DNA from: Pseudomonas sp. SL4(2022)
GTDB taxonomy: Bacteria; Pseudomonadota; Gammaproteobacteria; Pseudomonadales; Pseudomonadaceae
Length of the DNA stretch: 64,000 nucleotides
Assembly: GCF_026625725.1 (NCBI RefSeq)
Contig: NZ_CP113060.1
Location: 1,742,001 to 1,806,000 of the forward strand
Direction: 5' to 3'
The position numbers were made by a program, and so were the translations under genes. Under the pieces are notes generated by a model. That model was not told the DNA's origin and did no database searches. It saw nothing but the letters and a program-made list of their open reading frames with translations. This document shows positions 28,701 to 37,445 of this stretch, piece after piece (position 1 is the first letter of the stretch; each line of letters begins with the position of its first letter).

Positions 28701-28806
28701 CCAGACGGCCGATGCCGACAAAGGCCATCAAACCGCCAATGCCCAAGACCAGCGTGACCAACCAGCTGGTGACCCGACGCTGGATAAAATAACCGGCGAT
28801 ATCCAT
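25738..28806 (-). CDS. RND family efflux transporter, inner-membrane permease
   Basis: A 1,022-aa proton-driven efflux pump of the AcrB/MexB superfamily, in the inner membrane with two large periplasmic loops. Family marks are YPGASPQQVEEEVSYPLENA near the N-terminus, LGALVIALGMLVDNAIVVVE in TM4, and LLSLSGMLVKNGIVLVDEI in TM10. TM4 has a single Asp followed by Asn (VDNA) instead of the Asp-Asp pair of AcrB, as in some other RND subfamilies. It lies immediately after its membrane-fusion gene; no outer-membrane channel gene is nearby, so it would recruit one from elsewhere. Substrate unknown. Confidence 0.94.
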   Translation of the reverse strand: MDIAGYFIQRRVTSWLVTLVLGIGGLMAFVGIGRLEDPSFTLKNAMVITSYPGASPQQVEEEVSYPLENAIQQLPSIKKITSISSAGLSQISLELHSQTKAEEIPQIWDELRRKINDLQPSLPPGVNPPQVRDDFSDVFGFFLLVTGKGYSAQELRDFADYLRRELVLLPGVGKVTLAGARQEQVQVEISRSKMSALGIAPQRLAQVLSQQNVVSNAGRILVGSESIRLHPTGEFQDVRELERLIISDPGSSQQVTLGDIAQVSRGFSETPGNLYRMNGQDALTLGVSFAPKVNVVDVGAAVNARLAELDNQRPAGMQLQVFYDQAAEVESSVQGFVINFIASVVIVIVVLLIFMGMRSGLLIGLILALTVLGSFIFMRLLGIELQRISLGALVIALGMLVDNAIVVVEGILVGRQRGQTTLQAARAIVKQTNLPLLGATLIAIIAFAPIGLSDDSTGEFCLSLFQVLMISLLLSWVTAITLTPFFASLFFRDNQTLTGQSQGDPYGGVIFSAYRALLDVALHHRRLTLGLLSVLLVVAIAGFGSVRQSFFPPSNTPMFFIDLWLPQGTDIRYTEQLVAELDQHVLEQEGVTAVSSTIGQGALRFILTYAPQKQYPNYAQLLVRTDELARIEPLINQLEQHVAEQYPQIKPKFKQLMLGPGNDSKIEARFSGPDPEVLRQLGSEAIRRIRQDPVANAVTHDWHERTKLIRPQFAEARARELGVDKSELDDLLRMSFSGMNVGLYREGTQLLPIIARTPDNERLNADSLNDLQVWSNTSGGYLPIEQVLLGFTTEWEDPLIMRLNRKRTLTVQADPALLSGETAAQLFGRIRPEIEAIPLPEGYSLEWGGEYESSRDAQGAVFGSLPLGFLAMFMITILLFDSFKRATVIWLTVPLAMIGVTLGFLITGIPFGFMALLGLLSLSGMLVKNGIVLVDEIQLQLASGKDALQAVEEASISRVRPVSMAALTTILGMSPLLADAFFQSMAVVIMFGLGFATLLTLVVLPVLYCLFYGIKVQNTAAA

Positions 28807-29901
28807 TTACAGTCCCCGCTCGCGTACCCAGGGACGAACCGCCTGGCCTTCTTCCAGCTCAGCGCCGCCAACGGCAACAATCTGCTCACCGGGCGTCAAC
28901 CCGCTCAACACTTCGATGCCATTACGGGTCAGCTGACCGACCTCCACGGCCCGCGCGCTAAGGCGCAGCCCCGCCTTGGTGTCATTCACCACCCATACCT
29001 GCTTGGCGGTCGCTGGCCCGTTGTCGGCACTGAACACCGCCTCGACAGGAACCAAAATACGGGTATCGGGGTTGCGCACAATTTGCGCGAAGTCGACTTT
29101 AACGGTGGCGCTCATGCCCGGCAGCAGGTTGAGTTCCGGCGGGCGGGGGATCGACAGGGTGACCTGATAGGTCAGGGTTTTCGGGTCCGGCTGGGTGCTG
29201 TGTTCTTTGTACACCGCCGCAAACTCACGGCCTGGCAGGCTGTCGAGGGTCACGCTGGGGTGGTAATCGGGATTCTCTTCGCGGCTACGCAGGTTGGTCA
29301 GCAGGTTTTCCGGCAACTGAAACAGTACATCCAGCATGTCGCCGCTCTGCAGCTTGGCGATGGGCTGTTTGGCCTGCACCACCTGGTGGTTATCCACATA
29401 GGTGCTGGCCACCACGCCATCAAAGGGCGCGAGGATTTGCGTGTAGTCCTGCTCTTGCCGCGCCAGGTTGAGCGCTGCCCGCGCCGAATCCAGGGTGGCT
29501 TTGCGCTGATCGTACTCGGCGCGCGAAATCATCTGCCGCTCATAGAGTTTGGCGATGCGCTGGAACTGCGCATTGGCCAGATCATAGCTGGCCTGACGGT
29601 CACGCATGCGCAGGCGCTGGTCGGTGTCTTCGATGCTGGCGATCAGCTGGCCGCGTTTCACCTGCTGGCCTTGCAGCACGTTGAGGGTCTTTAACTGCCC
29701 GGCGATGCGGAACGACAGTTCGGCCTCGTTGGTGGCTTTTAGCCGAGCCGGAAATTCACGCAGGCGCTGGCCGGCGGGGTCGTCCACGGTGAACAGTTTG
29801 ACCAGGCGCGGTGCCGGCTCTTGAGGTGGGCTGGGCTGATCACAGGCAGTCAGCAACAGGCTGGCAGGCAAGCACAGCAGAAGCAGAGGGCGAAGACTCA
29901 A
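28807..29901 (-). CDS. RND efflux membrane-fusion (periplasmic adaptor) lipoprotein
   Basis: A HlyD/AcrA-type adaptor of about 364 aa. The N-terminus looks like a lipoprotein signal with LTAC lipobox; then come a barrel-sandwich/lipoyl segment (LSFRIAGQLKTLNVLQGQQV, VKRGQLIASIED), a coiled-coil hairpin (about RMRDRQASYDLANAQFQRIA to ARAALNLARQEQDY) and beta-barrel domain with LLPGMSATVKVDF. The start is uncertain: TTG at 29901 gives the signal peptide directly, whereas the open frame extends to 30012. It is separated from the pump gene by no bases, so both are one operon. Confidence 0.9.
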   Translation of the reverse strand: MSLRPLLLLCLPASLLLTACDQPSPPQEPAPRLVKLFTVDDPAGQRLREFPARLKATNEAELSFRIAGQLKTLNVLQGQQVKRGQLIASIEDTDQRLRMRDRQASYDLANAQFQRIAKLYERQMISRAEYDQRKATLDSARAALNLARQEQDYTQILAPFDGVVASTYVDNHQVVQAKQPIAKLQSGDMLDVLFQLPENLLTNLRSREENPDYHPSVTLDSLPGREFAAVYKEHSTQPDPKTLTYQVTLSIPRPPELNLLPGMSATVKVDFAQIVRNPDTRILVPVEAVFSADNGPATAKQVWVVNDTKAGLRLSARAVEVGQLTRNGIEVLSGLTPGEQIVAVGGAELEEGQAVRPWVRERGL

Positions 29902-30167
29902 GATGGCTATCCCTAACGTCAGTGGTGAATATCGGGGGTGGGCTTCAGCCCAGTCGGCGCAGTTTAGGTGTATCTCGTGTAGGTCACCATGCGCATGATC
30001 AATGCCAGGCATGTGCAGCTCAGCAGTGCTCCAGCACGTCGATAAAGCAGGCCTCTTAAATTTTTTTCAGCGCTGCTGTAACGCCTGTTCGTCTCGTTGC
30101 TCTAGTTGAATGCCGGCACGCAAAACCCCTTTCGTCCGGCTCACCCAGATCACCCGAGGATACGCAC

Positions 30168-30425
30168 ATGACCATGAAATCCACCGCTGCTACTGGTGCC
30201 GCCATTGCCTTCGCTGCTGCTGCCCTGTTCGCCGGCATGTCCGGCACTGTCGTTGCGGCTGAAGAAGCCAAGGTGCACTGCTATGGCGTCACGTCCTGCA
30301 AAGGCCAGAATGACTGCAAGACCGCCGAGAACGGCTGCAAAGGCCAGGCGGTCTGCAAGGGCCACGGCTTCAAGGCCATGACCCAGGCCGAGTGCGATGC
30401 GGCAGGCGGTACTGTCGGCGAGTAA
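30168..30425 (+). CDS. bufA: BufA-type (bufferin) Cys-rich periplasmic metallophore precursor
   Basis: An 85-aa precursor with a Sec-type signal peptide (residues 1 to about 30, ending VVAAEE) and a Cys-rich core with six Cys at 38, 44, 50, 57, 63 and 76 (CX5CX5CX6CX5CX12C). Two near-repeats, SCKGQNDC and GCKGQAVC, are followed by KGHGFKAMTQAEC. This matches the BufA2-like bufferin precursors, RiPPs whose Cys residues are modified by a DUF692 (MNIO) enzyme to make a copper-binding peptide. The modifying enzyme and its DUF2063 partner follow directly. GAGGA lies 7 bp before the ATG. The name rests on pattern recognition. Confidence 0.87.
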   Translation: MTMKSTAATGAAIAFAAAALFAGMSGTVVAAEEAKVHCYGVTSCKGQNDCKTAENGCKGQAVCKGHGFKAMTQAECDAAGGTVGE

Positions 30426-30481
30426 GTGAGCCGGGGCGGCCGCCGTGCGGTTGCCTCGCATCACCTGGCAAGGAGTCAGCG

Positions 30482-31327
30482 ATGAATGCTCAACACGGCA
30501 ATCTGGGTTTCGGCCTGGGCCTGCGCAGCACCTATTACCAAGCCATTCTCGAACAGCAGCCGGCCATCGACTGGTTCGAGATTGTCTCGGAAAATTACCT
30601 GGTAGCGGGCGGCAAGGCCCTCTACTTTCTCGATGCCATCGGCGAGCAGTACCCCCTGGTGATGCATGGTGTGTCGCTGTCGATTGGCGGCCCGCATGAG
30701 CTGGACCGCGACTACCTGCGTCGGCTCAAACACCTGGCCGCGCGGGTACAGCCGGCGTGGATCTCCGATCACCTGTGCTGGAGCCGGGGCAATGCTCACC
30801 AGCTGCACGACCTGCTGCCGCTGCCTTATACCGAGGAGAGCCTGCAGCATGTGGCCGCGCGGGTGCGCCAGGTGCAGGACGTGATCGAGCGGCCGCTGGT
30901 GCTGGAAAACGTCTCCAGCTACCTGCGCTGCGCCGATGATCAGTTCAGCGAATGGCAGTTCCTCGCTGCACTCAGCGAATTGAGCGGCTGCGAGCTGTTG
31001 CTGGACGTCAACAACGTCTACGTCAGCGCACGCAATCATGGCTTTGATGCCTGGACCTTTATCAGCAGCCTGCCCAAGCAGCGCATCCGTCAGCTGCACC
31101 TGGCCGGCCACAGCGATTACGGCAGCTACCTGATCGACACCCATGATCAGCCAGTCAGCGATCCGGTCTGGCAGCTTTATCAACGCACCCTGCAGCACCT
31201 CGGGCCGGTGTCCACGCTGCTGGAGCGCGACGATCATTTTCCCGATCTGGATGTGCTACTCGACGAGCTGAATAGCGCACGCCGGTTTGCCGCCGAAGCG
31301 CTGCAAGGTACAGCGCAATGCGCCTGA
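30482..31327 (+). CDS. bufB: MNIO / DUF692 multinuclear iron oxidase (BufB), RiPP maturase
   Basis: A 281-aa TIM-barrel enzyme of the DUF692 (MNIO, MbnB-like) family, expected to use an iron cluster and O2 to modify Cys residues of the BufA core. Visible candidate metal-ligand blocks are FEIVSENYLVAGG, LVMHGVSLSIGGP, ISDHLCWSRG, LVLENVSSYL, LLLDVNNVYVSARNH, LHLAGHSDYGSYLIDTHD and LLERDDHFP, all typical of the family. ATG 30482 follows AAGGAGTCAGCG. It ends 10 bp inside the next gene. Cytoplasmic, acting before export of the peptide. Confidence 0.93.
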   Translation: MNAQHGNLGFGLGLRSTYYQAILEQQPAIDWFEIVSENYLVAGGKALYFLDAIGEQYPLVMHGVSLSIGGPHELDRDYLRRLKHLAARVQPAWISDHLCWSRGNAHQLHDLLPLPYTEESLQHVAARVRQVQDVIERPLVLENVSSYLRCADDQFSEWQFLAALSELSGCELLLDVNNVYVSARNHGFDAWTFISSLPKQRIRQLHLAGHSDYGSYLIDTHDQPVSDPVWQLYQRTLQHLGPVSTLLERDDHFPDLDVLLDELNSARRFAAEALQGTAQCA

Positions 31328-32112
31328 GTGACTGGCAGGCGCAGGTACAGGCCTACCTGCTCAACCCCGCTGCCCAGCCCAACCCGGCGCTGCAGGCCAG
31401 CTTGCTGGGCAGCGCGGCGCTGAGTGCCGAACAGGGCCTGGCGATTTACCACAACGCCTACCGTGCGCGCCTACTGGAAGCCTTGCGCGGTGACTATCCG
31501 GCGGTGCATGGCTGGCTCGGTGATGAGGAATTCGATGCCCTGGCCCTGGCCTATCTCGGCGCGCATCCCTCGCAGCATTTCAGCCTGCGCTGGCTCGGCG
31601 CGCAGCTGGCGGACTTTATCGACGGCTACCTGATTCCCGCACAGGCCGCGCCGCTCAGCGAACTGGCGCGGTTGGAATGGGCCTTTACCCTGGCCTTTGA
31701 TGCGCCAGATGGCCAGCCCCTGAGCCTGACGCAGATGGCCGAGCTGCCGGCTGAAGACTGGCCGACCCTGCAGGTGCGTTTGTTACCGAGCGTGCAGTGG
31801 CTGGCGTGCCGGCATAACTGCCTGGCGATCTGGCGTGCGTGCAAGGAGCCGGGTGACTTCCCTGGCAGCCAGCCACTGGTTGCGACTGAGACCTGTGTGG
31901 TCTGGCGTGATCAGCTGATCACCCGCTACCGCAGCCTGGTGGCCGATGAAGCGGCGGCATTGCAGGGCATGGTCGTGCACGGCTGGAGCTTCGCTGAGCT
32001 GTGCGGCGAGCTGGCGCACCTCGGTGAGCAGGCACCGGCGCAGGCGGTGAGCTGGTTGCGCCAGTGGCTAACGGACGGGCTGTTGCAGCGGGCGGATCAC
32101 GCCCAGCCGTGA
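31318..32112 (+). CDS. bufC: DUF2063 / MbnC-like partner protein (BufC)
   Basis: A 264-aa protein whose N-terminal ~95 residues match DUF2063 (DWQAQVQAYLL, EQGLAIYHNAYRARLLEALRG, DYPAVHGWLGDEEFDALALAYL). DUF2063 proteins are partners of MNIO enzymes and are thought to present the precursor peptide. The remaining C-terminal part (LARLEWAFTLAFDA, WRACKEPGDFPG) is the usual second domain. It overlaps bufB by 10 bp, so bufB and bufC are coupled. No DoxX-type BufD gene follows. Confidence 0.9.
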   Translation: MRLSDWQAQVQAYLLNPAAQPNPALQASLLGSAALSAEQGLAIYHNAYRARLLEALRGDYPAVHGWLGDEEFDALALAYLGAHPSQHFSLRWLGAQLADFIDGYLIPAQAAPLSELARLEWAFTLAFDAPDGQPLSLTQMAELPAEDWPTLQVRLLPSVQWLACRHNCLAIWRACKEPGDFPGSQPLVATETCVVWRDQLITRYRSLVADEAAALQGMVVHGWSFAELCGELAHLGEQAPAQAVSWLRQWLTDGLLQRADHAQP

Positions 32113-32220
32113 TGATCTCTGCCCTGTCGGCACATACCCGGACAGGGCATTTTCCTTCAATACCCTGCGCCGTGTGCCTGTCAGCCTGGCCTCTCCTTGG
32201 GTTGTGCTGACAGGTGTGTG

Positions 32221-32808
32221 ATGAATACGTTGTTTTACTCCATGGCGGGTTTTGCCCTCGCGGCTTCGATCTCTCCCGGCCCGGTCAATCTCCTGGCCCT
32301 CAGCGCCGGCGCGAGCCATGGGCTGCGTAGCAGCATGCGCCATGTCACCGGGGCGACATTCGGCTTTACCGCGTTGTTGCTGGCCATGGGCCTGGGCTTG
32401 CAGCAGCTGTTGCAGCAGTGGCCGGCGTTGACGCACGGGGTGGCTTGGTTTGGCGTCGCCTTTTTGCTGTACATGGCCTACGGCCTGGCCCGGGCTGACG
32501 GGCAGCTCAGTGGCAACGCCGCGCAGCAGCGCCCGTCGCTATTCAAGGGCGCGCTGATGCAGTGGCTCAACCCCAAGGCCTGGCTGGCCTCGATGGCAGG
32601 CATGGGCGCCTATGCGGCGGATGGTGATCTGTGGCGGGTGGGGCAGTTCGCGGCGCTGTATTTCGTGATCTGTTATCTGTCGATCAGTTGCTGGGCGCTG
32701 GCCGGGGTTTACCTGCGCCAGTACCTGGAGAATCCGCTGTACCTGCGCCGGTTCAATCGCGGCCTGGCCTTGCTGCTGGTGCTCTCGGCGGTTTATCTGC
32801 TGGTCTGA
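32221..32808 (+). CDS. LysE family amino-acid/metabolite exporter
   Basis: A 195-aa inner-membrane protein with about six hydrophobic segments. The N-terminal ASISPGPVNLLALSAGASHG and LMQWLNPKAWLASMAG are the LysE/RhtB signature blocks. It likely exports an amino acid. It is convergent with the AraC-type gene: the two stop codons are directly adjacent (TGATCA at 32806-32811), an arrangement common for a transporter and its regulator. The ATG at 32221 was preferred to the upstream start at 32197. Confidence 0.92.
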   Translation: MNTLFYSMAGFALAASISPGPVNLLALSAGASHGLRSSMRHVTGATFGFTALLLAMGLGLQQLLQQWPALTHGVAWFGVAFLLYMAYGLARADGQLSGNAAQQRPSLFKGALMQWLNPKAWLASMAGMGAYAADGDLWRVGQFAALYFVICYLSISCWALAGVYLRQYLENPLYLRRFNRGLALLLVLSAVYLLV

Positions 32809-33639
32809 TCAGGCGCGGCGGTATTGCCCGGGGGTGGCGGCGAGCAGTTGTTTGAAGGTGCGCTGCAAGTGCGCCTGGTCGGCAAAGCCGGCGTCCAGCG
32901 CCACCTCGGCAATCGACTCGCCGCGTTTCAGCCCGGCCTGGGCCACTTGCACGCGGCAGTTGAGCAGGTAGGCATGTGGGGTCATGCCGTAGTGCTGGCG
33001 GAAACTGCGAATCAGGTACGAGGGCGACAGCTCGGCGGCGCTGCAGATGGCGTCCAGCTTGAGCGTCTGGGTGCAGTGCGCGCGGATAAATTCCGCGGCC
33101 AGGCGGATGCGCGGGTTGTCCTCGCGGATGGGTGCCGGCGCGGGTGCCAGGCGCTGTTGCAGGGTGCTGAAATAGTCGATCAGGGCGCACTCTTTGCGCA
33201 GCTGATCGACCGCCGTGGCGTTGAGCAGGTCGTACAACTGGTTGAGGCCGTTGAACAGCTCAGGGTCGCGGCTGAGGATGGCGGAGAAGGGCTGCAGGTG
33301 CCGGTTGTGGCCGAACCCCAGCTGGTGTTGCAGCTCGCCCAGCCAGGCGCTGTCGATGTAGAACATGCGATACGACCAGGGCTGCCCATCCACGGGGTTG
33401 CAGGCATGCACGTCACCTGGGTTCATCAGCACCAGCGTGCCGGCCGTGACCTGCTCGCGCGCCTTTTCATTGAAGTAGGTGCTGCGGCCCCGGGTGATGG
33501 TGCCAATCGAAAAGCACTCATGGGAGTGTTTGGCGTAGCACAACAGACGGCCATCGAGGGCTTCACGCGTTTCCACAAAGGGCAGCGCCGGGTCGCGCCA
33601 GAAGCGTGGGGTGGTGGCTTGTTGTTCACTGCTCATCAT
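32809..33639 (-). CDS. AraC family transcriptional regulator
   Basis: A 276-aa regulator with an N-terminal cupin-type sensing domain (CYAKHSHECFSIGTITRGRS, GTLVLMNPGDVHACNPVDGQ) and a C-terminal double helix-turn-helix (LDAICSAAELSPSYLIRSFR, QHYGMTPHAYLLNCRV, EVALDAGFADQAHLQRTFK). The cupin and the neighbouring LysE exporter suggest control of that exporter in response to a small ligand, often an amino acid; this is inference. ATG 33639 follows AGGGA. Confidence 0.92.
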   Translation of the reverse strand: MMSSEQQATTPRFWRDPALPFVETREALDGRLLCYAKHSHECFSIGTITRGRSTYFNEKAREQVTAGTLVLMNPGDVHACNPVDGQPWSYRMFYIDSAWLGELQHQLGFGHNRHLQPFSAILSRDPELFNGLNQLYDLLNATAVDQLRKECALIDYFSTLQQRLAPAPAPIREDNPRIRLAAEFIRAHCTQTLKLDAICSAAELSPSYLIRSFRQHYGMTPHAYLLNCRVQVAQAGLKRGESIAEVALDAGFADQAHLQRTFKQLLAATPGQYRRA

Positions 33640-33778
33640 GCGTCCCTGACGTAATCGTCGTGTAGCCAGCGGTGACTATAGCGGCCGCTGGCGCTGGTTC
33701 AAACAGTCGAGCCGCTGCGCTCTGCATGGCGCGGTGCTTTGTCTTACCATGCCGGCTCCGCCTTGTTGCGAGCCGCGC

Positions 33779-35533
33779 ATGTCTGCCTTTCTGCTGCGTT
33801 ACCGCGTTGCCCTGATCGTCCTGCTGATTCTGCTCGGCCTGCTGGCGAGCATCTGGCTGGCCGGGCGCTATGCCGAGCAGCGCGCCTGGCAGGAGCGCAG
33901 CCTGGAGGCGCGCGGGCAGTTGCAGCTGTATGCGCAGGCGATCCACACCCTGGTCGAACGCTTCCGCTCGGTGCCCGAGGTGCTCGCGCTGGACAGCGAT
34001 ATCAAGTCGCTGCTGCGTGCGCCGGATGACAGCTTGCTGCGCAGCACACTCAATGAGCGGTTGGAGCAGCTCAACAGCGCCGCCGGTTCCAATGTGCTGT
34101 ACCTGCTCAACGCGAAAGGCGACACCCTGGTGGCCAGTAACTGGCGTGACTGGAGCAGTTTTGTCGGCAACAACTACGCCTTCCGCCCGTATTTTCAGGA
34201 TGCCGTGCGCCAGTCCTCCGGGCGTTATTTTGCGGTGGGGGTGACCACCGGCATCCCCGGCTATTTTCTCTCCCATGCGGTGCGCGACGACGACGGCACG
34301 GTGCTCGGCGTGCTGGTGGTCAAGCTGGAGCTGGAGGCGCTGCAGCGCGAATGGGCCAGCCAGCCCGGCGTGCTGCTGGTGGCCGATAGCTACTCGGTGG
34401 TGATCCTCAGCAATCGCCCGGCCTGGCGTTTTCTTGCCCTCGACAGCTTGAGCGAGCAGGCCCGCGCCGAGCTGGTGGAGGTGCGCAAATACGCCGAACA
34501 GGCGCTACAACCGCTGGCCAGCACGCTGCGCCGGCAGATCGACAGCGACAGCCAGTGGCGGCGGGTCGAAGGCCCGGATGGCCCGCGTGATTACCTCTGG
34601 CAACGCCAGGCCTTGGGCAATGAAGGCTGGACCCTGCACCTGCTGCACGAGCCGGAAACCCTGGTCGACAGCGTGCGCAGCTACCGCCTGGCCGCCGCCG
34701 GGGTGTGGATGACCCTGGTGTTTCTGCTGCTCTACCTGGCCCAGCGGCGCAAGACTCAGCGTCTGCAGGCTGGTATTCGTGAGCGCCTGGAACGTGAGGT
34801 GGCGCTGCGCACCGCCGAGTTGCGCGAGGCTCAGGAAGGCCTGGTGCATGCGGCGAAGATGGCCGCGCTGGGGCAGATGTCGGCGGCCATGGCCCATGAA
34901 ATCAACCAACCGCTGACGGCCATGCAGATGCAACTGGGCAGCCTGCGCCTGTTGCTCGACAGCGGTCGGCAAGACGATGTGCGCAAAGGGCTGCAACGTA
35001 TCGACGCGCTGCTGCAACGTATTGCCGGGCTCACCGGGCACCTGAAAACCTTCGCCCGCAAAAGCCCGGCAGGCCTGAGCGAGCGGCTGCGTTTGAACGA
35101 TGTGCTGGAGCAGGCGCTGCAATTGCTGGCCCCGCGATTGCGCAGTGAACAGGTGCAGCTGTATCGCGAGATCGACTCACAGGTGCCGGTGCTGGGTGAT
35201 GCCATTCGCCTGGAGCAGGTGCTGCTTAATCTGCTCAACAACGCCCTGGATGCCATGGCGGACAGCACCGTGCGGCAGTTGCAGATCCGCATCGAGCGCC
35301 AGGGCGAATACGTGGTGCTGAGCATTGCCGACAGCGGTGGTGGAATCGCTACCGATGCGCTGGATCATGTGTTCGAGCCGTTCTTCACCACCAAGCCGGT
35401 GGGCGCCGGATTGGGCTTGGGGTTGGCGGTGTCCTACGGCATCGTCCGTGAGCTGGGTGGCAGTCTGGAGGCGGCCAATGGCGAGCAGGGCGCGGTGTTT
35501 ACCCTGCGTTTGCCGGCAGCGCCGAATGCGTAG
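33779..35533 (+). CDS. dctB: DctB-like membrane sensor histidine kinase
   Basis: A 584-aa kinase with a TM segment at residues about 9-29, a large periplasmic double-PAS (dCACHE-like) sensor (FRSVPEVLALDSDIKSLL, DWSSFVGNNYAFRPYFQDAV, GYFLSHAVRDDDG), a second TM near residue 310, a coiled coil and then HisKA/HATPase (GQMSAAMAHEINQPLTAMQM with the phospho-His, NLLNNALDAM, GLGLAVSYGIV). This is the layout of DctB C4-dicarboxylate sensors. It pairs with the sigma-54 regulator downstream. The ligand may instead be that of the adjacent TAXI-TRAP system. Confidence 0.9.
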   Translation: MSAFLLRYRVALIVLLILLGLLASIWLAGRYAEQRAWQERSLEARGQLQLYAQAIHTLVERFRSVPEVLALDSDIKSLLRAPDDSLLRSTLNERLEQLNSAAGSNVLYLLNAKGDTLVASNWRDWSSFVGNNYAFRPYFQDAVRQSSGRYFAVGVTTGIPGYFLSHAVRDDDGTVLGVLVVKLELEALQREWASQPGVLLVADSYSVVILSNRPAWRFLALDSLSEQARAELVEVRKYAEQALQPLASTLRRQIDSDSQWRRVEGPDGPRDYLWQRQALGNEGWTLHLLHEPETLVDSVRSYRLAAAGVWMTLVFLLLYLAQRRKTQRLQAGIRERLEREVALRTAELREAQEGLVHAAKMAALGQMSAAMAHEINQPLTAMQMQLGSLRLLLDSGRQDDVRKGLQRIDALLQRIAGLTGHLKTFARKSPAGLSERLRLNDVLEQALQLLAPRLRSEQVQLYREIDSQVPVLGDAIRLEQVLLNLLNNALDAMADSTVRQLQIRIERQGEYVVLSIADSGGGIATDALDHVFEPFFTTKPVGAGLGLGLAVSYGIVRELGGSLEAANGEQGAVFTLRLPAAPNA

Positions 35534-35598
35534 TGCGGGTTATTTCCCGGATTTTATCCGGGCTACACTGCCCGCCGATTTAAAGAGGGGGAGGTGAT

Positions 35599-36951
<1,353 letters not shown>

Positions 36952-36977
36952 CAGTCCGTTGCCTGTAGCCCGAACCT

Positions 36978-37047
36978 AGGGTGGATGACGCTTCACCCAT
37001 CGACCACCTGCCAGGGTGGATGAAAACAGACCGCTATTCACCCTACG
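36978..37047. repeat. Inverted repeat with TAGGGTGGATGA arms
   Basis: TAGGGTGGATGACGCTTCACCCATC at the left and CAGGGTGGATGAAAACAG then TTCACCCTACG at the right. The outer arms (TAGGGTGGATGA and TTCACCCTA) are complementary. This is an intergenic repeat of a kind frequent in pseudomonads and could terminate the dctBD transcript. Confidence 0.6.
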
Positions 37048-37073
37048 AAGTCGCATCTTCCGGTGGAAAATCG

Positions 37074-37117
37074 GCGGAATTTCGCTTGTCTGGATTATTT
37101 CAGCAGCGAATTTCCGC
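37074..37117 (+). promoter_or_regulatory. Candidate enhancer sites for the DctD-like activator
   Basis: Two related 12-bp imperfect dyads, GCGGAATTTCGC (37074-37085) and GCGAATTTCCGC (37106-37117), are spaced 32 bp centre to centre, about three helical turns. They lie 67-110 bp upstream of the -24 box. That is the usual layout of tandem activator sites of NtrC/DctD-type regulators. The assignment to this regulator is inference. Confidence 0.55.
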
Positions 37118-37183
37118 TGGTTAAACCCCGCATGTGGTTTGTAACAGTCAGCGTAAAGGCTCTAGCACGGGCTTTTCTCTCGC

Positions 37184-37199
37184 TGGCACGGCACCTGCT
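37184..37199 (+). promoter_or_regulatory. Sigma-54 (-24/-12) promoter for the TAXI-TRAP operon
   Basis: TGGCACGGCACCTGCT matches the TGGCACG-N4-TTGC[AT] consensus with one mismatch; the invariant GG and GC are separated by the required 10 bp. It is 246 bp upstream of the TAXI receptor ATG and directly downstream of the DctB/DctD-like genes, one of which is a sigma-54 activator. Confidence 0.8.
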
Positions 37200-37445
37200 A
37201 CAGCCCTTGTCAGCCAGGCACTCGATTGCCTGGCAGCCCATAAGAAAGACAAGAGGTTATCCCCATGCACTGCCCAGCCCTATCCGCGCGTTCGTCGCGC
37301 CGTCCCGCTCTTGTACGCAACGCTTATCCGTGCGTGAGCCTCGGCTCCTTTCTGCTTGCTCGTTAGCCATGCGTACCGCGCCATGTCGGCGCACGGCGTG
37401 GCGTCAGCCTGTGCATAAAGCCATAACAACGACGGAGATTCTTCC
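37200..37445 (+). other. Long leader between the sigma-54 promoter and the TAXI receptor gene
   Basis: About 245 nt of predicted 5' UTR. It holds the hairpin CCAGGCA-CTCGAT-TGCCTGG (near 37213-37232) and a 33-codon ORF (37265-37366, AAGAGG 8 nt before ATG) rich in Arg and Ser. The ORF has no homolog I recognise, and it may be chance. Just before the receptor start is CGACGGAGATTCTTCC as Shine-Dalgarno region. Confidence 0.4.

Noticed and set aside
30060..30167. An ECF-sigma promoter (GTAACG and CGTCT elements) before bufA
   Set aside because: The two motifs near 30078-30092 are too close together for a functional -35/-10 pair, so no promoter is called.
37265..37366. 33-codon ORF as a confident gene
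   Set aside because: Only weak ribosome-binding support and no recognisable homolog; kept as part of the leader entry.
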